A DNA stretch of 43,135 nucleotides. It comes from Streptosporangiaceae bacterium. GTDB taxonomy: Bacteria > Actinomycetota > Actinomycetes > Streptosporangiales > Streptosporangiaceae. The notes under the pieces are model-generated. The model did not search any database, was not told the DNA's origin, and saw only the letters and a program-made list of their open reading frames with translations. Below are positions 8,728 to 16,878 of this stretch, piece by piece. The first letter of the stretch is position 1. Every line of letters begins with the position of its first letter. Where the stretch lies: the NCBI GenBank assembly GCA_025964715.1, contig JAOPYH010000050.1, forward strand, positions 1 through 43,135, given 5' to 3'. Made by a program: the position numbers and the translations under genes.

Positions 8728-9938
8728 GCGTTGACTCCTTGTTCGGTGAGACCGGCCGATGCCCAGGGGGTGGGCGTGGCGACCAGCGCCCGGGCCGCCC
8801 GTACTTGGCGGACCATGTTGATGCCGACCGCGGCCCGAACGAGATCGTTCTTGCCGTAGAGGGCGACGAGCTCGCGCTCGGCCAGGCTGCCCTGGGTCAC
8901 GGCGAAGCGATCGGTGCCCTTGGGCAGGCCGTAGATCTGGATCTTGCGGTCGTACTGGTCGGACCAGATGTAGGGCACCGGTGCGAAGGGGGCCGGGTTA
9001 CCGCGGGAAAGGATGTTGCGGGCCACGGCCATCCCCTGCTCGCCGGCATTCGTGCGGTGCTCGACGCGCAGCCGCTCGCCGAAGGCCGGATGAACCCATG
9101 AGGCGACATCCCCCGCGGCCCACACTCCGGGCCCGGCCTGGCAGTACTCGTCGCAGAGCACGCCGTTGCCGGCCTCGATGCCGCTAGCCGCCAGCCACTC
9201 CACGTTGGGGACCGAGCCGATCGAGACCAGCACCGCGTCGGCCTCCACCACCCGGTCGTCGGCCAGCCGCACCCCGACGGCACGACCGGCGGAGGTGAGA
9301 ACCTCACGCACCATGACCCCGGTCATGATCTTGACGCCGTGCTCGGCGTGCATCCGGATGAGCAGCCTCCCGAGCTCCGGCCCGAGCACGTCGGACAACG
9401 GGGCCTCGAGGTCGGAGATCAGGGTGACCTCGGCCCCCGCCTCGCGGGCGACCGCGGCCGCCTCGGCGCCCAGGAACCCTGCGCCGACCACCACGAGCCG
9501 CGGCTTCGCCGCCAGCGCCGCCCGCAGTTCCCTCGCGTCGGACAACGTGCGGAGCGTGTGGACGCCGGCCACGCCTTCCGTCCCGCGCAGCGGCCGTGCG
9601 CGCACTCCAGTCGCGATCACGAGCTCGTCGTAGGAGACCCGCGATCCGTCGGCCAGCGCGACCATCCGCTCCGCCGGATCCACCCCGACCGCCGCGGCCC
9701 CGAGCCGCAGATCCAGGTTCAAGCCGGAGATCGTCGCCTCGTCCCGCAGCCAGACTCGTTCCTCGAGCCACGCCCCCGACAGGATCTGCTTCGACAGCGG
9801 CGGGCGGTCGTACGGGAGGCAGTCCTCCTCGCCGATCAGCGTCACCCGGCCGTCGAAGCCCTGGCGCCGCAGCGTTTCGGCCACCGAGAGCCCGGCCGCC
9901 GACGCACCGACGACGACCACACTGGACGGCGAGCTCAT
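8724..9938 (-). CDS. FAD-dependent ferredoxin reductase (P450 redox partner)
   Basis: This 404-residue pyridine nucleotide-disulfide oxidoreductase is of the putidaredoxin/rhodocoxin reductase type. It has an N-terminal FAD site (VVVVGASAAGLSVAE), the CLPYDRPPLSK signature of oxygenase-linked reductases, a second dinucleotide site for NADH (LVVVGAGFLGAEAA), and the C-terminal FAD loop GVWAAGDVASW. It moves electrons from NAD(P)H to the 3Fe-4S ferredoxin encoded just upstream, and from there to the P450. It starts at ATG 9938, overlapping the ferredoxin TGA (ATGA), and its own stop overlaps the next start, so the whole operon is translationally coupled. Confidence 0.94.
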   Translation of the reverse strand: MSSPSSVVVVGASAAGLSVAETLRRQGFDGRVTLIGEEDCLPYDRPPLSKQILSGAWLEERVWLRDEATISGLNLDLRLGAAAVGVDPAERMVALADGSRVSYDELVIATGVRARPLRGTEGVAGVHTLRTLSDARELRAALAAKPRLVVVGAGFLGAEAAAVAREAGAEVTLISDLEAPLSDVLGPELGRLLIRMHAEHGVKIMTGVMVREVLTSAGRAVGVRLADDRVVEADAVLVSIGSVPNVEWLAASGIEAGNGVLCDEYCQAGPGVWAAGDVASWVHPAFGERLRVEHRTNAGEQGMAVARNILSRGNPAPFAPVPYIWSDQYDRKIQIYGLPKGTDRFAVTQGSLAERELVALYGKNDLVRAAVGINMVRQVRAARALVATPTPWASAGLTEQGVNA

Positions 9939-10129
9939 TCCCGTACCGCGATGGCCGCCGCCGGGCAGACCGCCACCGCCTCACGTGCGGCCGCGTGCTG
10001 CTCCTCGGGCGGGTCGGCGTCCAGCAGCACGACGACGCCGTCGGCGTCCCGCTGGTCGAACACCTCCGGCGCGGCCAGCACGCACTGGCCCGCCCCACAG
10101 CATTTCTCCTCGTCGATGGTGATGTGCAC
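9935..10129 (-). CDS. 3Fe-4S-type ferredoxin (P450 electron donor)
   Basis: This 64-residue acidic ferredoxin has ligands C10 and C16 in KCCGAGQC and C55 in VCPAAAI. The central position of the CxxXxxC motif is Ala rather than Cys, which fits the [3Fe-4S] ferredoxins that serve actinobacterial P450s. C11 is an extra cysteine next to the first ligand. The GTG start at 10129 follows a GGGGG-type Shine-Dalgarno by 5 bases. It is the first gene of the operon and carries electrons from the FAD reductase to the P450. Confidence 0.95.
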   Translation of the reverse strand: MHITIDEEKCCGAGQCVLAAPEVFDQRDADGVVVLLDADPPEEQHAAAREAVAVCPAAAIAVRE

Positions 10130-10206
10130 GAAACCCCCTTGACCTCATGGCGCAGGCACCTCAAAGCACAGAGAATGACCAGTTCAGCGCCACGATCTCG
10201 ACGTGC

Positions 10207-10246
10207 GAACTTAACCTAACTAAGTTCACCTAACGGTGAGGTTATA
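10207..10246 (-). promoter_or_regulatory. P450 operon promoter with nested TetR-type operator palindromes
   Basis: A perfect 7-bp inverted repeat (GAACTTA-ACCTAAC-TAAGTTC, 10207-10227) abuts a second one (TCACC-TAAC-GGTGA, 10226-10239). The heptamer ACCTAAC occurs twice at a 14-bp period (10214 and 10228). On the minus strand a good -10 hexamer, TATAAC (10246-10241), lies immediately upstream of these repeats, so a bound repressor would cover the start-site region. No convincing -35 is visible. The TetR gene adjoining at 10310-10999 is the obvious candidate ligand. The assignment is inference. Confidence 0.55.
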
Positions 10247-10309
10247 CCCCGCGCGACCGCTCATCGATGTGACCTGACCGTGATTAACGCCACTGCAAGA
10301 GGGGCCTAT

Positions 10310-10999
10310 TCAGGAGTCTTCGTCCACCACGGTCGCGGCGATCAGCCGTTCGATCTCGGTCGCGGCCGGGGCGACGGGGTCGGGGACCGGGTCGGCCGCG
10401 ACGAGGATGTCGACGAGGCCCGTGGCCAGGCCGGCCACCACGTCCTCCGATGAGGACAGGGAGAGGCTGTGCTGCAGGGAGACGATGCCGTGCAGGCCGG
10501 TCCACAGGGTGTGCCCGGCCTGGCGGGGCGGTAGGGAGAGCTGGTAGCCGCCTTCCGCGCAGCGGGCCAGGGCCCGGCGGAGGCCGCTGGAGACGAGGCG
10601 GGAGGGATGCAGGCCGAGACGGGCGGGATCGGCCGCGGGCTGGCGGACTTCGTACATGAGCCGGTAATGGCCGGGGTTGTCGAGGGCGAAGCGGCAGTAG
10701 GCGTATACCTGGGCGAGCAGGCGGGCCCGGGGACCGCCAGGCACAGCGGCCTGGTCTGCGGCGCGCATCTCGGCGGCGAGCTGCCCGTACTTGTCCGACA
10801 GTGCGGCCCACACGAGTTCGGTCTTGTCGGCGAAGTGCAGGTAGATGCTTGGCGCGGCGACGCCGACCTCCTTGGCGACCGCGCGCATGGTGAGCTTCTC
10901 ATCGCTTCCCCACTCGTCGAGCAGCCGGTTCACCGCGGCCAGCACCTCGACCCGGAGCTGGTCGCCCTCCCCCCGACGCCTGCGCGGCCGATCATTCAT
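10310..10999 (-). CDS. TetR family transcriptional regulator
   Basis: This is a 229-residue TetR-type repressor. The N-terminal HTH (about residues 36-57, LTMRAVAKEVGVAAPSIYLHF) is a clear match to the family. The variable C-terminal ligand domain contains a GLHGIVSLQHSL segment common in actinobacterial TetR proteins. ATG 10999 is chosen because a GGGAG Shine-Dalgarno lies 9 bases upstream; a GTG at 11041 would add 14 poorly conserved residues. The gene lies between the P450 operon (same strand) and a divergent amidase, and likely represses the P450 operon through the palindromes at 10207-10239 and perhaps the amidase. The ligand is unknown. Confidence 0.92.
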   Translation of the reverse strand: MNDRPRRRRGEGDQLRVEVLAAVNRLLDEWGSDEKLTMRAVAKEVGVAAPSIYLHFADKTELVWAALSDKYGQLAAEMRAADQAAVPGGPRARLLAQVYAYCRFALDNPGHYRLMYEVRQPAADPARLGLHPSRLVSSGLRRALARCAEGGYQLSLPPRQAGHTLWTGLHGIVSLQHSLSLSSSEDVVAGLATGLVDILVAADPVPDPVAPAATEIERLIAATVVDEDS

Positions 11000-11009
11000 G
11001 GCTCCACTC

Positions 11010-11050
11010 TCCCAGAAGCGATGACGTGGAGGCTTATGCACCTTTTGGGA
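11010..11050. promoter_or_regulatory. Imperfect inverted repeat between TetR and amidase genes
   Basis: TCCCAGAAG (11010-11018) and CTTTTGGGA (11042-11050) form a 9-bp inverted repeat with one mismatch and a 23-nt spacer, inside the 121-bp divergent intergenic region. It does not share sequence with the repeats at 10207-10239. It could be a loose operator or chance. Confidence 0.2.
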
Positions 11051-11120
11051 AGACCCGCGGACATGATCAAATCAAGCTCGGCAGGCCCGCCACAGCGTAG
11101 GACGACCGAAGGAGCCCGCG

Positions 11121-12599
11121 ATGTCCCCGACGGAGGAGATGGCGTACCAAAGTGCGACGGCGATGGCCGCCGCGGTCCGCAGCCGCGAGCTCTCACCTGT
11201 TGAGATCGTCGACTATTTCCTGGACCGCATCGCGGAGCGCAATCCCAGCCTCAACGCCTTCGTGTTCCTCGCGGCCGACGAAGCGCGGGATTCGGCCCGG
11301 CGGGCGGAGAAGGCCGTCCTCGACGGTGACGAGCTCGGGCCGGTCCATGGCGTCCCCACCGCTTTGAAGGACCTGTTCGACTTCAATCCGGGCTGGCCGG
11401 CGACCTTCGGTGGCATCGCCGCCCTGCGTGACAACGTGACCCAGTCGCACTGCACCTATGCCAGGCGGATGAAGGAAGCCGGTGCGATCCTGCTGGGGAA
11501 GACCAACTCGCCGGTCATGGGTTTCCGGGGCACGTGCGACAACCCGCTGTTCGGCCCCACCCGCAATCCGTTCGACCCGAGCCGCAACTCCGGCGGATCT
11601 TCCGGCGGTTCGGCCGCCGCCGTGGCCGACGGCCTATTGCCGCTGGCCGAAGGGACCGACGGGGGCGGATCGGTCCGTATTCCGGCCTCGTGGTGTGGCG
11701 TCGTCGGCTACAAGCCGTCCTTCGGCCGGGTCCCGTACGTGTCACGGCCCAACGCGTTCGGGGGCATCAGCCCGTTCCTCTTCGAAGGCGTGCTGGCGCG
11801 CAGCGTCGCGGACGTCGCGCTCGGTGCCTCGGTGCTCACCGGGTACGACTCGCGGGACCCGTTCGCCCTGGACGAGGCCGTCGACTACGTCGGCGCCTGC
11901 GGAAGGTCACTCGACGGCCTGCGCATCGCCTACAGCCCCGACTTCGGCATGTACCCGGTGGACCCGAAGGTCGCCGCGGTCACGGCGAAGGCCACCGCCG
12001 TCTTCCGCGACGCGGGCGCCACCGTGGAGGAGGTCGCCATCACGATGCCCTACGACCAGAGCGAACTGGCCGAGCTCTGGTGCCGCATGATGTCCGGGGT
12101 CGAGGTCTTCGAGATCTTCAAGTCGCAGGGCATCGATCTCCTCCGCGACCACGCCGAGGACCTCCCCGCGGAGTACCGCGCCCACGTCGAGGCGTCGTAC
12201 CGGCGCAGCGCGGTGGAGACCTTGCGAGACCAGCAGATGCGCTCGGAGGTGTACGACGCCATCCAGGGCGTCTTCGGACAGTACGACCTCATCGTCACGC
12301 CCACGCTCGCCTGTCTGCCGGTCCACAACGCCGCGGACGGCAACACCGCAGGTCCCAGTGAAATCAACGGTGTGGCGGTGAATCCCCTCATCGGCTGGTG
12401 CATGACCTACCCGATCAACTACAGCGGCCATCCGGCGATCTCCGTACCCGCCGGCCTGGCCGAGGGCGGCCTCCCCGTGGGCCTGCAGATCATCGGGCGC
12501 CGCTACAACGATCCGGATGTGATCACCGCGGCCTCGGCTCTGGAGCGGTTGCGGCCATGGCACCAGGACTACGCTCGCTGCGCGGCGCGGGAGGTCTGA
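11121..12599 (+). CDS. Amidase signature (AS) family amidase
   Basis: This 492-residue cytoplasmic hydrolase cleaves amide bonds with a Ser-cisSer-Lys triad. All three residues are visible: K83 in TALKDLF, S161 in GGSSGGSAAAV, and the nucleophile S184 in TDGGGSVRIPA. Its length is normal for the family (GatA/acylamidase type). The ATG at 11121 has GGAG about 8 bases upstream (GAAGGAGCCCGCG). GatA function is unlikely because no gatC or gatB adjoins it and the gene is divergent from a TetR regulator. It may release an amine or acid for the P450 pathway, which is inference from neighbourhood only. It converges on the DEAD-box gene with a 4-bp gap. Confidence 0.93.
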   Translation: MSPTEEMAYQSATAMAAAVRSRELSPVEIVDYFLDRIAERNPSLNAFVFLAADEARDSARRAEKAVLDGDELGPVHGVPTALKDLFDFNPGWPATFGGIAALRDNVTQSHCTYARRMKEAGAILLGKTNSPVMGFRGTCDNPLFGPTRNPFDPSRNSGGSSGGSAAAVADGLLPLAEGTDGGGSVRIPASWCGVVGYKPSFGRVPYVSRPNAFGGISPFLFEGVLARSVADVALGASVLTGYDSRDPFALDEAVDYVGACGRSLDGLRIAYSPDFGMYPVDPKVAAVTAKATAVFRDAGATVEEVAITMPYDQSELAELWCRMMSGVEVFEIFKSQGIDLLRDHAEDLPAEYRAHVEASYRRSAVETLRDQQMRSEVYDAIQGVFGQYDLIVTPTLACLPVHNAADGNTAGPSEINGVAVNPLIGWCMTYPINYSGHPAISVPAGLAEGGLPVGLQIIGRRYNDPDVITAASALERLRPWHQDYARCAAREV

Positions 12600-12603
12600 G
12601 CCG

Positions 12604-14286
12604 TTACCTTTTCGGCGCGTCACGCTCCCGGCGGACCGTCGCCTTCTTTCCCTTGATGGTGCTGCGCTTCAGGGCCGCGATGACCTCATCGGCCGCGGAC
12701 TCGGGAACCTCCACCAGCGAGAAGCGATCAGTGATCTCGATCGCCCCGATATCGCGCCCGGTCAGGCTGGACTCGTTGGCGACCGCACCGACCAGGTCCT
12801 GGGGCCGGATCCCGGCATTGCGGCCGACGCTGAGGAACAGGCGGGTCATGCCCTGTGAAGGTCCGCGGCCACGCCGCTCCTGGCGCCCGGTCCCCTGCCG
12901 GGCATCCCGTCCCTCCCGCCCCGTCTTCTGGGCGATCTGCGGGATCTCCTCCTCGTCGGTGGCCGCCCCGCTGGAGTCGGACGCCAGCTTGACCGCGGCG
13001 AGCGCCACTTCCACGACGTCGAACTCCTCCGCGAGCGACTCGACCACGACCCGGAACTGCTCCAAGTCGTCTTCGAGGATGCTTTCCTGCAGCACGGCGC
13101 GGGTCAGCTCCAGGCGGCGCGCGCGCAGGTCGGCGACGGTGGGGACCTTCTCCACCGTGATCCGTTGCTTCGTCGCCCGCTCTATCGCCTTGAGCATCCG
13201 GTGCTCACGCGGCTCCGCCAGGGTGATCGCCACGCCCTCGCGGCCGGCCCGGCCGACCCGCCCGATGCGGTGCACATAGGAATCGGACGCGGAGGGGACG
13301 TTGTAGTTCACGACGTGGGTGAGCTGCTCAATGTCCAGGCCGCGCGCGGCCACGTCCGTGGCGATGAGCAGTTCCGCCGTGCCGCTGCGCAACCGCCCCA
13401 TGACCCGGTCGCGGTGCTCCTGGCTCATGCCGCCGTGCAGGGCCTCGGCACGGTAGCCGCGGCCGTTGAGGGTCTCCGTCAGCTGGTCGACCTCGTCACG
13501 GGTGCGGCAGAAGACGATCGCAGCCGTCGGTGCCTCTATGTCCAGCACGCGCCCGAGCGCCGCCGGCTTGTGCGCCCGGGACACCACGTAGGCGCTCTGC
13601 CGTACCAGCGGCGCCTCCCCCGCAGCCACCGCCTCGCGGCCCATCTGGATCCGCGCCGGGTCACGGAGGTAGCGGCCCGCGAGCTTTTCGATACGGGGCC
13701 GCATCGTCGCCGAGAACAGCACCGTCTGCCGATCCTCGGGGGTCGCCTGGAGGATCTCCTCGATGTCCTCGGCGAACCCCATGTCGAGCATCTCGTCGGC
13801 CTCATCCAGCACGACGGCCTTCAGATGGTCGAGCGGTAGCGTTCCGCGACCCATATGGTCGAGCGCCCGTCCCGGCGTGGCGACCACGACGTCGACCCCG
13901 CGCTTGAGCGCCTTGATCTGCCAGCCGATCGGCTGGCCGCCGTAGATCGGCACGACCTGCACGCCCAGCCCTCGGCCGTAGCTGTGAAAGGCCTGTGAGA
14001 CCTGCACGGCCAGCTCCCGCGTGGGCACCAGGACCAGGGCCGCCGGACCTGCACCCCGGCCGTCACCGGACATCTGCTGCAAGACCGGAAGCGCGAACGC
14101 CGCCGTCTTGCCGGTTCCTGTCGCGGCCTGTCCGACCAGGTCACTCCCCTGCATCAACGGCGGAATCGCCTCGCGCTGGATGGGAGTGGGCTCTTCGTAG
14201 CCCAGCCCGGACAGCGCGTCCAGGAGCTCGGACCGGAGCCCGAGGTCGGCGAAGCTCGTTACGCCATCGGACACGTTCAAAGTCAT
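12604..14286 (-). CDS. DEAD-box ATP-dependent RNA helicase with DbpA-type RNA-binding domain
   Basis: This 560-residue DEAD-box helicase unwinds short RNA duplexes in an ATP-dependent way. The Q-motif (F12, PTPIQ at 33-37), motif I (AATGTGKT, 54-61), PTREL (88-92), DEAD (161-164), SAT and the HRIGRVGRAG motif VI are all present. The last 80 residues (LFLSVGRNAGIRP, VGAVANESSLTGRDIGAIEI) match the DbpA/CsdA RNA-binding domain, so a role in ribosome assembly or cold adaptation is likely. ATG 14286 is preferred over an upstream GTG because of a GAGGAG Shine-Dalgarno 7 bases away. An acidic-then-basic linker (TDEEEIPQ, then RRGRG) precedes the RNA-binding domain. Confidence 0.95.
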   Translation of the reverse strand: MTLNVSDGVTSFADLGLRSELLDALSGLGYEEPTPIQREAIPPLMQGSDLVGQAATGTGKTAAFALPVLQQMSGDGRGAGPAALVLVPTRELAVQVSQAFHSYGRGLGVQVVPIYGGQPIGWQIKALKRGVDVVVATPGRALDHMGRGTLPLDHLKAVVLDEADEMLDMGFAEDIEEILQATPEDRQTVLFSATMRPRIEKLAGRYLRDPARIQMGREAVAAGEAPLVRQSAYVVSRAHKPAALGRVLDIEAPTAAIVFCRTRDEVDQLTETLNGRGYRAEALHGGMSQEHRDRVMGRLRSGTAELLIATDVAARGLDIEQLTHVVNYNVPSASDSYVHRIGRVGRAGREGVAITLAEPREHRMLKAIERATKQRITVEKVPTVADLRARRLELTRAVLQESILEDDLEQFRVVVESLAEEFDVVEVALAAVKLASDSSGAATDEEEIPQIAQKTGREGRDARQGTGRQERRGRGPSQGMTRLFLSVGRNAGIRPQDLVGAVANESSLTGRDIGAIEITDRFSLVEVPESAADEVIAALKRSTIKGKKATVRRERDAPKR

Positions 14287-14392
14287 CGTCGGCTCCTCTC
14301 CCGAAACCCCTACATCTAGGCCTACACCCCGCGCTCCCGCACCGGTCTGCTGCACCCCTACCTGAGGGGACACCGCTCCGCCCGTTCGAACC

Positions 14393-15337
14393 TCAGCCGG
14401 TCTGCTCGGCCCGGCGGTGCTCGATCTGGGCGTTCAGCTCGGCGCCCAGCAGGACCGCCAGCGCGGTGACGTACAGGAACAGCAGAGCGGCGGCGGGCGC
14501 AGCCAGCACCCCATAGGTGGGACTGTGCCCGATCGCAACGGACAGGAAGAACCGCAGCAGGACGCTGCCGACCAGCCAGAGCAGCATCGCCACGATCGCG
14601 CCGGGCAGCTCCCGAAGCCAGCCAACCCGGCCTGGCACGGCAAGGTGGTAAAGCGTCGCCAGCAGAACGGTACAGATCAGCACGAGGACCGGCCAGTAGC
14701 CTAGACGAACGATCGGGCCGACGACCGACCGGGCCTCCACTGGGACCACATCGATGATCCAGCCGGGGGCCGTGACCATCAACGGCAGCGTTATGCACCC
14801 TGCGATCAAGGCGCCGAGATACAGCAAGAACGCCAGCACCCGGGCCCGCACCGCCGAACGCACGTCTCTCCCCCCATAGGCGATGGCGATGGCGTTGACG
14901 TAGGTGCTCATCGCCGTTGACCCCGCCCACAGGGCCATCACGAACCCGATCGAGGCGATCCCGCCCCGTCCGTGGCGCAAGACGTCGGTGAGCGTGGGCC
15001 GCAGCACCTGGTCCACGGCGGTCGGCGCCAGAAAGTGCTCTGCGGCGTCGAGGATCCGGTCCTCCACTCCAACGGCGATGTGCGGCCCGAACAGCGGCGT
15101 CAGATAGCCGATGGCCGCCACGAGCACCAGCAGGAGCGGGGTCAGCGACAACAACGCCCAGAACGCCGCCTCCGCCGCCAGCCCCAGGACCCGGTCGGCC
15201 CAGGACTGGATGATCGCCCGCCTGGCGGTCCGCCACGTCGCCCGTAGCAACCGCCGCGGGCCGCGCCGATCCTGGCCGTGCGCTCGAAAGTCGTCCGGGG
15301 TGCCCGCACGGCGTCCCGGCCGCAGTGCGGAGGGCAC
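14393..15337 (-). CDS. YihY/virulence factor BrkB family membrane protein
   Basis: This is a 314-residue integral membrane protein with about six hydrophobic helices. A basic N-terminus leads into AAFWALLSLTPLLLVLVAAIGYL and ends with LLFLYVTALAVLLGAELNAQIEHR, whose GAELNA-type terminus is typical of the YihY/UPF0761 family. Despite the old label of ribonuclease BN, no catalytic function is established for this family. The start is GTG 15337, but the Shine-Dalgarno there is poor, so the real start may lie a few codons further in; the first 40 residues are arginine-rich and poorly constrained. It is 37 bp downstream of the GAF gene on the same strand, so the two may be co-transcribed. Confidence 0.87.
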   Translation of the reverse strand: MPSALRPGRRAGTPDDFRAHGQDRRGPRRLLRATWRTARRAIIQSWADRVLGLAAEAAFWALLSLTPLLLVLVAAIGYLTPLFGPHIAVGVEDRILDAAEHFLAPTAVDQVLRPTLTDVLRHGRGGIASIGFVMALWAGSTAMSTYVNAIAIAYGGRDVRSAVRARVLAFLLYLGALIAGCITLPLMVTAPGWIIDVVPVEARSVVGPIVRLGYWPVLVLICTVLLATLYHLAVPGRVGWLRELPGAIVAMLLWLVGSVLLRFFLSVAIGHSPTYGVLAAPAAALLFLYVTALAVLLGAELNAQIEHRRAEQTG

Positions 15338-15374
15338 CCCCGTGAGATACCACGGTCGCCCTGGAGCCGGATTG

Positions 15375-15983
15375 TCAGTCGGGATGCGCAGCGCGGCGCT
15401 CCTCGGCGAGTTCGATCAGGGTGGCGGCCGTGGTGGCGAAGATCATGAGTTGGCGTTTGATCGAGGAACTCAGCGAAATATCACCGGGTCCACCGGACAG
15501 CGCCAGGACCCCGCAGGTCCTCTCCCCCGTGTCCAGCGGGAGCAGGAGGATCGGCCCGGCCGGCAGTCCCTTGAGCGCAGGATCGGTGGCGACCCGGACC
15601 GAGAGCGCGCGCCGGGTGACGAACACACGCCCGATCGTCGAGGTGCCGATGCGCACGGTGACCCCGTGGATGTGGTCGGAGTTGATCCCCTCGGAGATAT
15701 TGATCGTCAGAGTGCCGACGTCCTCGCCGGGCAGTGCCATGAAGGCCAGCCGGGCCCCGGACATATGCCGCGCACGGCCGACGACCAGGGCGAGCACATC
15801 CGCGAGGCCGGCTCCTTCGAGCAGGGCCGCCATGAGCTCGAACGATGCCGCGAGCCGGTCGGCGTGACCGGGGAGGCGAACGGCCGGTGCCCCGTTGCTC
15901 CGCGCGTAGCCGCCGCGTGAGGTGGCCGCCTGGTAGGTCGTCGCAGGCCGCCACGTGAGCGAAGCGGTTTGGTCACCGGTCAT
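15375..15983 (-). CDS. Stand-alone GAF domain protein
   Basis: This 202-residue protein has an unstructured N-terminus of about 45 residues followed by one GAF domain. The domain shows the [32 protein letters not shown] start, the [12 protein letters not shown] middle and the [19 protein letters not shown] end. The sequence resembles the GAF modules of actinobacterial DevS/NarX-like sensor kinases and SpoIIE-like phosphatases, but no output domain follows. It may bind a small ligand or act as a detached sensor for a partner encoded elsewhere. The ATG at 15983 is the only plausible start. Confidence 0.82.
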   Translation of the reverse strand: MTGDQTASLTWRPATTYQAATSRGGYARSNGAPAVRLPGHADRLAASFELMAALLEGAGLADVLALVVGRARHMSGARLAFMALPGEDVGTLTINISEGINSDHIHGVTVRIGTSTIGRVFVTRRALSVRVATDPALKGLPAGPILLLPLDTGERTCGVLALSGGPGDISLSSSIKRQLMIFATTAATLIELAEERRAAHPD

Positions 15984-16423
15984 GGCGCCAGCCCGGGCGG
16001 TTGTGCCGCCTGGCCGCGGTGCGGATGGGACGCATCAGTGGTCTCCGTTCCGAAGAATGAGCGGCGGGGTCGTCTCTGCACGCCGGAAAAACGGAAGGTC
16101 AGCACTCGCCTCGTGTGCGGGCTGACCGGAATCGCCTGGGGCAGCGCTATAAGCGGGACTCGATGGAGGACGTGGGCGGCCCGACCGCAGCGCAGTCCGG
16201 GGGGATCCGCGCGAAGGCGATGTGTTGCGGCGTCATGCTCGCCGTACCTGTCTCGGCCCTGTGGGGGCGCCGAAGTAGTGAGCCGCCTGGGCCTTGCCGA
16301 CTCGGTCGCCGACGCACGAAGACTGCTCTTTGCGTGCGACTATACGCCCGCCGCCGTGATGGCGCCGCCGCCGCGGCTCTCAGCCCTACGGCACCGGACG
16401 TCCTGCGCTTTCACGCCCCGTGG
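15984..16423. other. Intergenic region with no supported gene
   Basis: This stretch upstream of the cold-shock gene carries no convincing protein gene on either strand. It contains one 7-bp inverted repeat (GGTCAGC, 16097-16103, with GCTGACC, 16121-16127). An open plus-strand frame runs through it into the cold-shock gene but has no conserved content. It should hold the promoter of the minus-strand GAF gene. Confidence 0.5.
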
Positions 16424-16453
16424 TCGGACTCCTGGCACTGGGCGTGCTAGTGT
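16424..16453 (+). promoter_or_regulatory. Candidate promoter of the cold-shock gene
   Basis: CGGACT (16424-16429) is a weak -35. An 18-bp spacer separates it from an extended -10, TGC-TAGTGT (hexamer 16448-16453). This would start transcription near 16460 and give a leader of about 160 nt before the cold-shock ATG. The hexamer match is partial, so a start-site map is needed to confirm it. Confidence 0.4.
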
Positions 16454-16490
16454 AGCTCTCAGTTGCAGTTGTGGTTCCCATAGACTTTGT

Positions 16491-16547
16491 ATGCGCCTGC
16501 CGGTTGCGACCATCGGGCGCATTTTTGTTTTTCCGGTCTTTGCCGGA
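16491..16547 (+). promoter_or_regulatory. Terminator-like hairpin pair in the cold-shock mRNA leader
   Basis: A 9-bp stem with one G-U pair (ATGCGCCTG, 16491-16499, with CGGGCGCAT, 16514-16522) is followed by a run of T interrupted once by G (16522-16532), the textbook form of an intrinsic terminator. A second hairpin (TCCGG-TCTTTG-CCGGA, 16532-16547) follows at once. Both lie in the leader about 75-130 nt upstream of the cold-shock ATG, so they could work as an attenuator, a cold-responsive fold, or the 3' end of a short leader RNA. Confidence 0.6.
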
Positions 16548-16619
16548 CGGGGTGATCATCGCAGCGACTCCGGGTCCGCAGGGTGCGGGCTTACGGGACT
16601 TGCCCCAGAAGGAGCAGAT

Positions 16620-16823
16620 ATGGCGACCGGCACCGTGAAGTGGTTCAACGCTGAAAAGGGCTTCGGTTTCATCTCGCAGGACGACGGCGGTTCCGACGTC
16701 TTCGCGCATTACTCCAACATCAGCGCTCAGGGCTTCCGCGAGCTCCAAGAGGGCCAGCGCGTGGAGTTCGACGTCACCCAGGGCCAGAAGGGCCTGCAGG
16801 CGGAGAACATCCGGCCGGTCTGA
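16620..16823 (+). CDS. Cold-shock domain protein (CspA family)
   Basis: This 67-residue single-domain cold-shock protein binds single-stranded RNA and DNA and melts RNA structure. RNP1 (KGFGFI) and RNP2 (VFAHY) are intact in the [18 protein letters not shown] context that is near-universal in actinobacterial CspA proteins. The ATG at 16620 has an AAGGAG Shine-Dalgarno at the right distance. A long structured leader precedes it and a terminator follows. A DEAD-box helicase gene begins directly after the terminator, an arrangement I recall from other actinomycetes, so both proteins may act together in RNA remodelling. Confidence 0.97.
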   Translation: MATGTVKWFNAEKGFGFISQDDGGSDVFAHYSNISAQGFRELQEGQRVEFDVTQGQKGLQAENIRPV

Positions 16824-16847
16824 GGATTCGCGTAAATCACGCGGCCG

Positions 16848-16874
16848 GGCCCGTACCCAAGGGTGCGGGCCTTT
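16848..16874 (+). terminator. Rho-independent terminator after the cold-shock gene
   Basis: GGCCCGTACCC (16848-16858) pairs with GGGTGCGGGCC (16861-16871) through ten Watson-Crick pairs and one G-U, with a tight loop and a TTT tail. It lies between the cold-shock gene and the downstream DEAD-box gene, so any co-transcription would depend on read-through. Confidence 0.7.
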
Positions 16875-16878
16875 ACCC

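Noticed and set aside
11121..12599. GatA subunit of the tRNA amidotransferase.
   Set aside because: The amidase triad is shared, but gatB and gatC are absent and the context is a TetR/P450 region.
14355..14369. Small hairpin CCCCT-ACCTG-AGGGG between the YihY and DEAD-box genes.
   Set aside because: The 5-bp stem is too short to claim as a terminator in DNA of this composition.
15969..16619. An open frame that reads through into the cold-shock protein and would give a 284-residue product.
   Set aside because: The upstream part has no conserved content, crosses the terminator-like hairpin, and the cold-shock family starts at the ATG at 16620 with its own Shine-Dalgarno.
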